Positions 10,687 to 22,238 of a DNA stretch of 64,000 nt are shown here, piece after piece. This DNA is from Medicago truncatula. Taxonomy: Eukaryota; Streptophyta; Magnoliopsida; Fabales; Fabaceae. The stretch covers positions 10,612,001-10,676,000 of the forward strand of contig NC_053046.1 of the NCBI RefSeq assembly GCF_003473485.1, in the 5' to 3' direction. The notes beneath the pieces are model-generated. The model was not told the DNA's origin and did no database searches. It saw only the letters and a program-made list of their open reading frames with translations. Every line of letters begins with the position of its first letter. Within the stretch, counting starts at the first letter, position 1. Both the position numbers and the translations under genes were made by a program.

Positions 10687-13600
10687 ATGTCTTGGTATGT
10701 ATACCTTCATCTGCTTCACCTTTTTACCATATGGTTTGGTCCAAACAGAACTCTGACAATGGCACTAGGAAACCAAACTGATCATTTGGCTTTGCTCCAA
10801 TTCAAGCAACTAATATCTAGTGATCCATATGGTATCCTAGATTCTTGGAATAGTTCAACCCACTTTTGCAAATGGAATGGAATCATATGCGGTCCCAAGC
10901 ATCAAAGAGTTACAAACTTGAAGTTGCAAGGGTACAAATTGCATGGATCAATATCTCCGTATATTGGCAATCTCTCTCAAATGAGATACCTCAACCTTGG
11001 AAATAACAGCTTCAATGGAAACATTCCACAAGAATTGGGTCGTTTGTCAAAATTAAGGTATCTCCTTCTACTCAACAACTCGTTGGTTGGGGAATTTCCT
11101 ATAAACTTGACAAAGTGCTATGAGCTCAAAACCATAGACTTAGAAGGAAACAAATTTATTGGTAAATTACCTAGCCAAATTGGTTCTCTTCAAAAGCTTC
11201 AAAATTTCTTCATCGAGAGAAACAATTTATCCGGAAAAATCCCACCATCAATAGGTAATCTTTCATCCCTTGCTATTTTATCAATCGGTTATAATAACTT
11301 GATGGGAAATATTCCACAAGAAATGTGCTTCCTAAAACAGTTATGGGCTATAGCAATGGATGTCAACAAATTGTCTGGTACATTTCCTTCTTGTCTTTAT
11401 AATATGACATCTCTTCAAGTGATCTCAGTTGCAGTGAATAGCTTTAGTGGCTCTCTTCCACCCAATATGTTCCACACTCTCCCCAATCTCCAATATTTTA
11501 CAGTTGGATCAAATCAATTCTTAGGTCCAATCCCCACTTCAATTTCGAATGCTTCTTCTTTGACATTATTTGAAATTGGTGACAACCATTTTGTTGGACA
11601 AGTTCCAAGTCTAGGGAAGCTAAAAGATCTTTATTTGCTAAATTTGGAAATGAACATTTTAGGTGACAACTCAACAATTGATTTGGAGTTTTTAAAATCA
11701 TTGACAAACTGTAGTAAGTTGCAATCACTATCTTTAACCAATAATAATTTTGGAGGTAGTTTGCAAAATTCTATAGGAAATTTATCGACCACACTTAGTC
11801 AATTAAAGATTGGGGTTAATCAAATTTCTGGACAAATTCCCATAGAGTTAGGAAATCTAATTAGCTTGAGACAATTGACATGGAAGATAATCATTTGGAA
11901 GGAATGATTCCATCTACTTTTAAGAATTTTCAAAGGATACAAAAGTTAAGATTGGAAGGAAACAGGTTATTCGGGGATATACCAGCCTTCATAGGAGACC
12001 TCACTCAATTGTATTTTTTGAGATTAGACAGAAATATATTAGAAGGGAGTATTCCTCCAAATATAGGAAATTGTCAAAAGTTACAATACCTAGACTTTTC
12101 ACAAAACAACCTTAGAGGGTCCATACCTTTAGATATTTTTAGTATTTCCTCTTTGACAAATTTACTTGACTTGTCACGAAACAAATTGAGTGGTAGCTTA
12201 CCAAAAGAAGTGGGTATGCTAAAAAATATTGATTGGTTAGATGTCTCTGAAAATCATTTGTGTGGGGAGATTCCTGGAACTATTGGTGAATGCATAAGCT
12301 TAGAATACCTTCGTTTGCAAGGGAACTCATTCAACGGAACAATACCATCCTCTTTTGCTTCTCTCAAAGGTCTACAATATTTAGATATTTCAAGAAATCA
12401 ATTGTATGGACCAATTCCTGATGTTTTGCAGAATATCTCTAGCTTAGAACACTTGAATGTTTCCTTTAACATGTTGGAAGGTGAGGTGCCAACAAACGGT
12501 GTCTTTCGAAATGCAACCCAAGTAGCAATGATCGGAAATTATAAGCTTTGTGGAGGAATTTCACAGTTGCATCTACCACCATGCTCTGTCAAGCGTTGGA
12601 AGCACACAAAAAATCATTTTCCCAGGTTGATAGCAGTGATAGTTGGTGTGGTGTCTTTTCTTTTCATACTTTCAGTTATCATAGCTATCTATTGGGTGAG
12701 GAAAAGAAACCAAAACCCATCTTTTGATTCACCAGCAATTCATCAACTAGATAAGGTTTCATACCATGACTTACACCAAGGAACCGATGGGTTCTCGGAT
12801 AGAAACTTGATTGGATTAGGAAGTTTTGGTTCTGTGTACAGAGGAAATCTTGTGTCAGAAGATAATGTAGTTGCTGTAAAGGTCCTGAACCTCCAAAAGA
12901 AGGGAGCACACAAGAATTTCATTGTTGAATGTAATGCACTCAAAACTATAAGACACCGGAATTTAGTTCAAGTTTTAACATGTTGTTCTAGTACAGATTA
13001 CAAAGGTCAAGAATTTAAAGCTCTAGTTTTTGATTACATGAAAAATGGAAGCTTAGAACAATGGTTGCATCCTGAGATTTTAAATGCAGAGCCTCCAACA
13101 ACGTTGGACCTTGGTAAAAGATTTAACATCATTTTTGATGTTGCTTCTGCATTGCATTATCTTCATCAAGAATGTGAGCAATTAGTCATTCATTGTGATC
13201 TAAAGCCAAGCAATGTCCTACTTGATGATGATATGGTTGCTCATGTGAGTGATTTTGGCATAGCAAGACTGGTCTCGTCCATTGGTGGTACCTCTCATAT
13301 AAATACTAGTACAATTGGGATAAAAGGAACTGTTGGATATGCTCCTCCAGGTATGTTCTAAATTCTTGAATCTTCAGTTGTTTCTTTCAATTCTACTCTA
13401 TTCTGGTGCATACTTAATATTTTACTAGTTATATAGTATTTACATCTTTTTCTACATGTTTCAGAGTATGGAATGGGTTCTGAAGTGTCTATATGTGGTG
13501 ACATGTATAGCTTTGGAATCCTGATGTTGGAAATACTTACTGGTAGGAGACCCACTGATGAAGTTTTTCAAGATGGTCAAAATCTGCATAACTTTGTTGC

Positions 13601-13868
13601 AACTTCATTTCCTGATAATATTAAAGAGATTTTGGACCCACACCTTGTAACAAGAGATGTAGAAGTAGCAATAGAAAATGGAAACCATACGAATCTTATT
13701 CCAAGGGTAGAGGAATCCTTAGTTTCACTTTTTAGAATTGGACTTATTTGTTCAATGGAATCACCGAAAGAAAGAATGAATATTATGGATGTTACTAAAG
13801 AGCTTAACACAATCCGGAAGGCCTTTCTCGCTGGTGAGATAAACTCATTTTTCTATATGCTTATTTGA
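10687..13868 (+). pseudogene. LRR receptor-like kinase 3, near-complete with a one-base frameshift
   Basis: Subfamily XII LRR receptor-like serine/threonine kinase with one intron (13351-13464, GT-AG) before GAG-TAT (PEYGMG). The order is signal peptide, LRRNT (NQTDHLALLQFKQ), about 22 LRRs, membrane segment (LIAVIVGVVSFLFILSVIIA), kinase with GLGSFGSVYRG loop, VVAVKVL lysine, HCDLKPSN catalytic loop (non-RD) and DFG. Exon 1 is missing one base near 11876 (TTGACATGG where paralogs have TTGAACATGG), which breaks the LRR frame. Restoring it would give about 1,022 codons. The ancestral ATG is ATA here (about 10663), so the first usable ATG is 10687 (MSWYVYL), which keeps a hydrophobic leader. 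A sequencing or assembly error at 11876 is the alternative to pseudogenisation. Confidence 0.85.
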
Positions 13869-14192
13869 ATCATACAAAGTCGTTAATTGCTTATGGAATT
13901 AAAATTTGAATTTCAGGTTTTTGCACACCTTGTAATTAATGTTGAACAGAATTTACAAGTCATTATGGAAAGAGAGGTTTTGCATCATGATGTACTTTTC
14001 TGAAGAAGCTGCATGGTCCAGCTGGAACATTAGGCAATACTTAGTTTACTAGTTTGTTATTCACTGAATTCTGGTAGAAACATGTGTCTGCAACGTACTA
14101 GTTGCTATAAATAAACAATATTGTTTGTATTGCTTTCTAATTCAATAAAGTAAGAATTGTATGTTCAACATAGATTTTTATGCAACCTATTA
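13869..14192 (+). other. 3' flank of LRR kinase 3
   Basis: The sequence matches the 3' flank of copy 4 (about 20940-21640), including the shared stretch TTGCTTTCTAATTCAAT with a likely AATAAA-type signal (ATTCAATAAAGTAAG near 14140). No separate gene is visible. Confidence 0.5.
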
Positions 14193-14335
14193 TGTTATCA
14201 AAGCCTAAAACACTCCAAAATTTATAAGAAATCAAACATTTCAAATTGCTTCTATATATTCATAGCGAGCATATAATAATTACAATTGCATTTATAAATC
14301 TGACATACAGAAGAAAAAAACCTATGGGGGATTTC
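14193..14335 (-). pseudogene. Partial copy of the RopGEF 3' flank (copy A)
   Basis: This block matches 22115-22255, which immediately follows the RopGEF stop codon. Shared stretches include GCCTAAAACA and TTGCTTCTATATATTCATA. It is a relic of a segmental duplication that carried a receptor kinase together with the RopGEF 3' end. Confidence 0.7.
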
Positions 14336-14364
14336 TTTACAAAACTTATGTTATTCCTGATAAA

Positions 14365-14998
14365 CATTGTGGAAATTGTATTCATAGTTGCATAGTGAAA
14401 TATGGAATTGAGGAAAATTCTTATGTTTCTACTAGGTTACTCCATATGTATCTGTCATGTGTAGATATGGAGTATGGAGTATGTTTCAACACTGATCAAC
14501 GACATGCAGCTCTGAAGGTGTTTAAAGATATGGGAAATTAGGGTCTAGAGCCTAATAAGGCTACCATGGTGAATGATTTAATTGTGTGTATTCGTAGTAG
14601 AGATATTGATACTGGGAATTGGATCCTCCAGCGTGTCTGCAAGGCTGGTGATAATCCTTTTATGGTCACATCTAATACTAGTATCATTCTTGCAACTTTC
14701 ATTCTTGAAATGTATGCAAAATGTGGTAGCTTGAATATTGCAAGAGACCGGTTCAACAAAATGCCGAAGAGAAACATTTTTGCTTGGAAATGTTATTGTG
14801 ATGAATATTGATTAATGCTTATAGTCAATATGAGAGGCATAGCAAACCACTTGAGCTCTTTTTCGACATTTTGGCTGACGGCCATAGTCCTGATGAGGCT
14901 TCTTTCCTGAGTGTATCGAGTGTTTGTGCTCATCGGTACACTTTGACAAAGGGAGAAACTGTTCATGCTTACAAGGATTGCAATGACAATTGGTCATA
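14365..14998 (+). pseudogene. PPR protein gene fragment (copy A)
   Basis: Broken frames encode pentatricopeptide-repeat segments: HCGNCIHSCIVKYGI, ILEMYAKCGSLNIARDRFNK, MPKRNIFAW, then AYSQYERHSKPLELF and DEASFLSVSSVCAH. This is the pattern of plant PLS-class PPR proteins, which bind organellar RNA. Frameshifts and stops (near 14538 and 14808) separate the pieces. The fragment lacks an N-terminal targeting region and most repeats. A related piece lies at 16140-16528. Confidence 0.85.
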
Positions 14999-15504
14999 GT
15001 TCAATTGAAATGAAGCTATTAAGCTCATGATAATCTGAAGATTCATTTGGTGACTCAAATTATAAACTATGGTCTGCTGGAGTAGTTGTAGGGTTTGCTT
15101 AACTTCTTCAGCTGCCTTGTTTAGTTTATTCCAATTAATATCCAGGTCCTTTTAACTCTGGCACTGATGAGATTTTTGGTGGAAATGTCGTTGAAGACTT
15201 GTTTACCACAAAAAGTATAATAATTATGTTATCCTTGTTCACAAGCCTCTAAACTAAAGTATACACCCTTATTCTATATGCATACTGACATACTATTGAA
15301 TTCATGTCACATACCATTAGAATTGTATCTTTGTTCATATCTCTAATAACAAAACAAGTCATGATGTTGAAACTCGTCAATTAAATATTAAAGATTAATT
15401 CAATTGCTAATTTAATTGCAATTTTCGAAGCTTGAGTTTATAAGGCAACCACAATATTGTTAAAGATTAATCTATGACCACAACAGTGTGTGCATATTAC
15501 AGCT

Positions 15505-16000
15505 TAATTTCAGTTATTCAGTTAACTTAGTTAACTTTCTGTTTGTGATCAATTAGTTTGTTAGAGCTTAACTATGTTTCCTAACTCAACAATAATTAGA
15601 AATCTATATTTCATGATTTCTAATGTTGTATTTACCCAATTCAATCTGAGTACTCTTTATTTTCAATTTCGCACTTTTATTCTCTTCGATATTTCCACTT
15701 TTAACATGTTATTAGAGCCTAAAACCACCCAAAATTTATAAGAAAGCAAACTTATTAGTTTGCTTCTATATATTCATAGTGAGCATATAATAATATCAAT
15801 AGCACTTACAAATCTGATATGCAAAAATCTACTTGGGAAATTTTGAGTAGATACACTTGTACAAGCTATATGTTTAAGGCTAAATTTCAAGAACTCTTGA
15901 ATATATAGGCTTCCAAAATGGAAGGTCAAATATCCTAGAGAGATAAAAAGATATAAATCAAATCACATTATCACATGATCGCAATACTTTAAAGGTAAAA
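15505..16000 (-). pseudogene. Partial copy of the RopGEF last exon and 3' flank (copy B)
   Basis: The block is colinear with 21915-22640 but lacks about 270 bp of the last-exon coding interior. Matching landmarks include ATCAATTAGTTTGTTAG, the GAGCATATAATAAT block, TTTTGAGTAGA.ACACTTG and the exon start around 15900-15945. In the coding direction the frame has stops. It marks a duplicated junction between a receptor kinase and RopGEF. Confidence 0.8.
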
Positions 16001-16139
16001 AGTGCAATTAAACCAAATTATTAGTAAGACAAAAAAGGGGATGAATATCTACTACCAAACAACACCAGTTCACTCACTTGACTTTAGCGAAATTATCAGT
16101 TCACTCCAAAGATGGCGCCGGTTGCAAGTTGATTCACTT

Positions 16140-16528
16140 CATATACATTGTGGAAAATGCATTCATAGTTGCATAATTGCATCATGAAAAATGTATGTTT
16201 CATGTGCAGATATTGAGTACGCGTTGAAACTGTTTGATAATAGTCCTAAGTGGAATGTTGTTGTTTTGACTTGTTTGATCGCTGGGTATGAGCAACTGAG
16301 GTTACCATTTTCAATGCTTTGATTGCATTTGCTCGCAGTCGAGACATTGATACTGGGAGATACTTTTATGGTCACATGACATCTGATTGTAATGACATTC
16401 TTGCAACTTCAATTCTTGAAATGTATGCAGAATGTGGTAGCCTGAATATTGCAAGAGACTTGTTCAACAAAATGCCGAAGAGAAACATTGCTGCTTTGAA
16501 CTGTATGATTAAGGTATGTCTCAGTTGA
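16140..16528 (+). pseudogene. PPR protein gene fragment (copy B)
   Basis: It encodes HCGKCIHSCIIAS, then after a stop VSCADIEYALKLFDNSPKW and ARSRDIDTGRYFYGHM, and ILEMYAECGSLNIARDLFNK followed by MPKRNIAALNCMIK. It is clearly homologous to copy A at 14365-14998. No complete PPR gene remains in the window. Confidence 0.85.
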
Positions 16529-17440
16529 AACTGTAATTAATCATTCAACATTTTTGGATCCTTTGTTATGCATTTCTAACCAATTACACATATATTTCGT
16601 ATTTAATAAAGTATCAATTTTCAACATCTACAGTTTCAATATATTCGCAGCTTCATTTGTTTCCTTGCAAAACAGGGTGGTGTCCTGATATTCAAGCAGA
16701 GACGAAGTAGTCTTAATGGTTACTAGGTGGTGGATGAAAGATATGGAAATGAGGTTTGTATGTATGGCCTTGTTTTCGCTACTCGCATCACCTTTTCAAG
16801 TTTCAGAAGATCCCATTCTAATCAGTGATTTTTTACTTCATAATTTTTCTTCTATTTGTTGACTTATGGTAAACATAACTGTGATATTTAGTTTCATTGT
16901 AATGCAAAAAATTTAGTTAAGGATGAAACTAATAGTGTTCTTAAAGAGTGAATAGATACATACATTTTGGTTATAGTCACTTCATAAAGTCAATAAACTA
17001 TAACAAACGCAGTGTCAAAAATGTCAGTTTGTTCAAATAATTTGACATTGGGGAGAAAGTGAAGACCTTATTCAACACCACTAGAGAAATTATGTATATA
17101 TATGGTCAAGTTGAATTATTGATAATGATTTTCCAAAACTCCAACAGCAATAAATTAAAAATTTCAGACCAATTCATTCAGCATGTTGTAACCTATTAAA
17201 GAGGTTTTGGCCCACTTGCTGGTGTGGGCTAACCTTTACATCAATTCTACCTTATCTAAATATACTTTTGATTAGGATTTTATACTGGAACATTAATTCT
17301 CATGAAAGATATCTTAACCTATAACTCATAAATGCAGCAAGCGTGGAGTTAAAATGTCCACATAATCACATATATAGCACTGTCACTTCACTTTGGCTCC
17401 CATGTGCCCTGCTTGGCTGCTTCTGTGTATGTTCAAGCAA
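16529..17440. other. Intergenic DNA upstream of LRR kinase 4
   Basis: No gene is supported. The last 100 bp (from about 17341, AAAATGTCCACATAATCAC) begin a promoter block shared with copy 3 (around 10406-10560). Confidence 0.5.
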
Positions 17441-17445
17441 TTCAC

Positions 17446-17526
17446 TTGACTTTGGAATATAATATCTTTTTGTATGTGTGAAGTTAATAAAAATTCAACA
17501 CTAACTCTTACCATCAGTATTTAAAT
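17446..17526 (+). promoter_or_regulatory. Promoter elements of LRR kinase 4
   Basis: A W-box TTGACT lies at 17446 and a TATTTAAAT TATA-like box at about 17518-17526, roughly 85 bp before the ATG. The block is conserved in the upstream region of copy 3. Confidence 0.45.
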
Positions 17527-17607
17527 GCATGCTTCTTCATTATTTCCCACATAATTATCAAAACCAAAACAAAACTATTTATCATAAACCTCTTTGTCCT
17601 AAACAAA

Positions 17608-20600
17608 ATGAAGTCATTTTCTTGCTTGTCAAGGATACTTATGTACATACACCTTCATCTTCTTTTTCTGTTTACCTTAAATATAATGTGGTTTGGTACA
17701 AACAAAACTGTGGCAGTGGCATTAGGAAACCAAACTGATTATTTGTCATTGCTTAAATTCAAAGAATCAATATCCAATGATCCAAATGGAGTCTTAGATT
17801 CTTGGAATTTTTCCATCCATTTATGTAAGTGGCGTGGAGTCACATGCAGCTCTATGCAACAAAGAGTTATAGAGTTGAACCTTGAAGGATATCAGTTGCA
17901 TGGATCCATATCACCATATGTAGGCAATCTTACTTTTCTTACAACCTTGAATCTCATGAACAACAGCTTCTATGGAACAATCCCGCAGGAGTTGGGTCAG
18001 TTGCTACAATTGCAACAACTTTATCTCATCAATAACTCTTTTGCAGGAGAAATTCCTACAAACCTGACACATTGCTCCAATCTCAAAGAGTTACGTTTGG
18101 GAGGAAACAATTTGATTGGCAAAATACCGATTGAAATTGGCTCTTTGAAAAAGCTTCAATATGTGACCATTTGGAAAAACAAATTAACCGGAGGAATTCC
18201 TTCATTCGTAGGGAATCTTTCATGCTTAACGCGTTTTTCAGTTACTTCAAACAACTTAGAAGGGGATATTCCACAAGAAACATGTCGTCTCAAAAATTTG
18301 AGAGGTTTATTTATGGGTGTAAACTATTTGTCTGGTATGATTCCTTCTTGTCTTTACAATATCTCAGCACTTACTGAACTCTCACTAACCATGAATAGAT
18401 TTAATGGCTCACTTCCACCCAACATGTTTTACACCCTCCCTAATCTCAAATCTTTTGAACCTGGAGGAAATCAATTCTCAGGTCCAATCCCTGTTTCCAT
18501 TGCAAATGCTTCTTCCCTACAAATAATTGATTTAGGTCAAAACAATTTGGTTGGACAAGTTCCAAGTCTAGAGAAGTTACCAGATCTTTACTGGCTGAGT
18601 TTGGAATACAACTATTTCGGTAACAATTCAACTATAGATTTAGAGTTTTTAAAATATTTGACAAACTGTAGTAAACTAGAAAAGCTTTCTATATCTAATA
18701 ATAAGTTTGGAGGTAGTTTGCCAAATTTCATTGGCAATTTATCCACCCATCTTAGACAGCTATATCTTGGAGGTAATATGATAACAGGAAAAATTCCCAT
18801 GGAAATAGGAAATTTGGTTGGCTTAACTCTCTTGTCCATGGAACTTAACCAATTTGATGGAATTGTTCCGTCTACTTTAGGGAAGTTCCAAAATATGCAA
18901 ATTTTGGATCTAAGCGAAAACAAGTTGTCAGGATATATACCACCCTTCATAGGCAATCTCAGTCAATTGTTTAGGTTGGCTGTACACAGTAACATGTTTC
19001 AAGGAAATATTCCTCCAAGCATAGGAAATTGTCAAAAGTTACAATACCTAGATCTTTCTCATAATAAACTTAGTGGATCCATACCTTTAGAGATTTTTAA
19101 TCTTTTTTATTTATCAAATTTATTGAACTTGTCGCATAACTCTTTGAGTGGTAGCTTACCAAGAGAAGTGGGTATGCTAAAAAATATTAATATGCTAGAT
19201 GTATCTGAGAATCAACTATCTTCTTATCTTCCTAGAACAGTTGGTGAATGTATAAGTTTAGAATACCTTCTTTTGCAAGGTAACTCCTTCAATGGAACAA
19301 TACCTTCCTCTTTGGCTTCTCTCAAAGGTCTTCGATATTTAGACCTTTCAACAAATCAATTGTCTGGATCAATTCCTGATGTTATGCAGGATATCTCATG
19401 TTTAGAACACTTGAATGTTTCTTTTAACATGCTGGAAGGTGAGGTCCCGACAAATGGTGTCTTTAGAAATGCATCCAAAGTAGCAATGATTGGAAACAAT
19501 AAGCTTTGTGGAGGTATTTCTCAGCTGCATCTAGCACCATGCCCTATCAAGGGTAGGAAACACCCAAAACACCATATATTCAGGCTGATAGCAGTGATAG
19601 TTAGCATGGTTTCTTTTCTTCTCATATTTTTATTTATTATAACTATCTACTGGGTAAGGAAAATAAATCAAAAAAGATCTTTCGATTCACCACCAAATGA
19701 TCAAGAAGCTAAGGTTTCATTCCGAGACTTATACCAAGGAACCGATGGGTTCTCAGATAGAAACTTGATCGGATCAGGAAGTTTTGGTGATGTGTACAGA
19801 GGAAATCTTGTGTCAGAAGACAATGTTGTTGCTATAAAGGTCTTCAACCTCCAAAACAATGGAGCTCACAAGAGTTTCATTGTTGAATGTAATGCACTAA
19901 AATTTATTAGACACCGAAATTTAGTTAAGATTTTAACATGTTGTTCTAGTACAGATTACAAAGGTCAAGAATTTAAAGCCCTAGTTTTTGATTACATGAA
20001 AAATGGAAGCTTAGAACAATGGTTGCATCCCAAGGTTTTAAATGAAGAGCATACAGCAACATTGGACCTCAGTCATAGATTAAACATCATTATGGATGTT
20101 GGTTCTGCATTACATTATCTTCATAATGAATGTGAGCAATTGGTCCTTCATTGTGATATAAAGCCAAGCAATGTCCTACTTGATGATGATATGGTTGCAC
20201 ATGTGAGTGATTTTGGCATAGCAAGACTTGTCTCGGCCATTGGTGGTTCCTCTCATAAGAATACTAAGACAATTGGAATTAAAGGGACTGTTGGCTATGC
20301 TCCTCCAGGTATGTTCTAAATTCATGAACCTTTGATCGTTTCTTTGAATTTTCCTATGTTTTTGTGTAAACTTAATGTTTTACTAGTGGCATTGTATTAA
20401 TAGCTTTTGCTACATGTTTTAGAGTATGGGATGGGTGCTGAAGTATCCACATGTGGTGATATGTATAGCTTTGGAATCCTTATGTTGGAAATGCTTACCG
20501 GTAGAAGACCCACTGATGAGGCATTTGAAGATGATCAAAATCTACATAACTTTGTTGCAACACTGTTTCCTGCTAATCTTATAAAGATCTTGGACCCACA

Positions 20601-20805
20601 TCTTGTGTCAAAATATGCAGAAGTAGAAATACAAGATGGAAAGAGTGAGAATCTTATTCCAAGTTTAAAGGAGTGCTTAGTTTCACTTTTTAGGATTGGA
20701 CTTCTTTGTTCAATGGAATCACCCAAAGAAAGAATGAATATTGTGGATGTTACTAGAGAACTTAACACAATCCATAAAGCCTTTCTCACTGGTGAGATAA
20801 CCTGA
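17608..20805 (+). CDS. LRR receptor-like serine/threonine kinase 4 (subfamily XII, intact)
   Basis: Intact gene: exon 1 17608-20308, intron 20309-20422 (114 bp, GT-AG), exon 2 20423-20805, together 1,027 residues. The order is signal peptide (1 to about 35), LRRNT ending in the CKWRGVTC cysteine pair, about 22 LRRs with many N-glycosylation sites, membrane segment (about 657-682, VIVSMVSFLLIFLFIITIYW) and kinase from about 715. The kinase has GSGSFGDVYRG, the VVAIKVF lysine, HCDIKPSN and DFGIARL, then APPE across the splice junction. HCD in place of HRD makes it a non-RD kinase, the type found in EFR, FLS2 and Xa21 pattern-recognition receptors. It should sit in the plasma membrane; its ligand cannot be told from sequence. 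Start chosen by paralog alignment (leader AAACAAAATGAAG). An alternative splice at 20792 is possible (see findings). Confidence 0.93.
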
Positions 20806-22238
20806 CATTTTTATATATTTATTTGAATCATAACTAACTCAATAATTGTTTATGGACTAATTTGATTTTTATCATCTTATTGTGCATTTCAAATTTCCTA
20901 AACTTCAAAATATAATAGTAATAATGGCCTTCTTCTTGATTTGAATTTCAGGTTTTCTGTTACAGCCCAAATATGTTAATCCCCAAGTCCAAGTTGCATT
21001 AGATATTTTAGGTCACGAGTCAAGCTCTCTTGAAGGATCTGGATCAGTCTAATTGGAGGAGTCATGGTTAGTTTGTTAGGATTATGAAATGCTATATATA
21101 AATGTATGATTATCAAGAATGAATATGAAGGAAAGTTTCTCAACTGGTTAGTCACTCTTAGTCTAATTTCTCCTCCATTAATTTTTTTTTTTGAAAACTC
21201 GGTATCCGATCCAAGGACAGAATAATTTCTCCTCCATTAATGAATACCTAAAAGGTGGTTCATTACATTTTCGCACTCATAATCAGTAACTAAAGTTGAA
21301 AAAAAAAAATCATGTCATTTTCGCTCAGTTATGCAACAGGATGCTATGAAGCATGGACTCCGACACGGACACGTCGACACTGCTTATGAAAAAAATATAG
21401 GACACTGACACCGTTACATATATGTTAATTTATTTAAAGACAATCTAAAATGAAAACTAAAATACATATGTGGAAATGCTTAGTTTACTAATTTGTTATT
21501 AACTGGATTTAGTTTGCAACATTTGATTCTGTGAAAATTTGTTCGATGTAAATTTGTCTGCAACCTACTAGTTGCTATAGATAAGTAATGTGGTATTGCT
21601 TTCTAATTCAATGAAGTGAGAATTGATACTTCTCTCATATTTATCTTCATTTTCCTAAGAATTGTCATGGTATAGTTAATTCAATGGGTGTTGATTTAAT
21701 CAAATCTTTATTGAAATTTTTGTTTGATTCTTAAGCATCTTAAACTATTTTCTTAACATTTTATTGTTAATATGAAACTATGGTTTTTTATTTGTCTGCT
21801 TTAGGTAAAAAGATTTGGCTGGATTTAGTTCAACCAACTATATTTAAATAAGTGACAAGGTAAGGTGTCCAATAAGTTTTTATGCCATATAAAACCTTAT
21901 CAGCATGAAGACCTGATATAATCAATTAGTTTGTTAGATTTTAACTTTGGTTTTTGATTAAACAATAATTAGATAGCTATATATACTGATTTCTAATCTT
22001 GTCTTTACTCAGTTCAATGTAATCAGAATTACCCTACTCTCTATATGTACTGATTTCACACACAATTTTTCTGATATTTCCTCTTCAATGTCAATAAAGA
22101 GCTCTACATCTAATATGTTATCAGAGCCTAAAACAACCCAAAAAATATGAGAAGGCAAACATATCAATTTGCTTCTATATATTCATACTGAGCATATAAT
22201 AATAACAATATCATTTACAAATCCGATATAAAAAAAAT
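20806..22238. other. Spacer between LRR kinase 4 and RopGEF (convergent 3' ends)
   Basis: The two genes converge here. About 20952-21051 could be an alternative last exon of kinase 4. A short SINE-tail fragment (GAAAACTCGGTATCCGATCC) is at about 21191-21215. The block from 21915 on is the parent of copies at 14193 and 15505. No other gene is visible. Confidence 0.55.

Noticed and set aside
18171-18377. Alternative-frame peptide inside receptor kinase 4
   Set aside because: It overlaps the intact LRR coding frame and is only its shadow.
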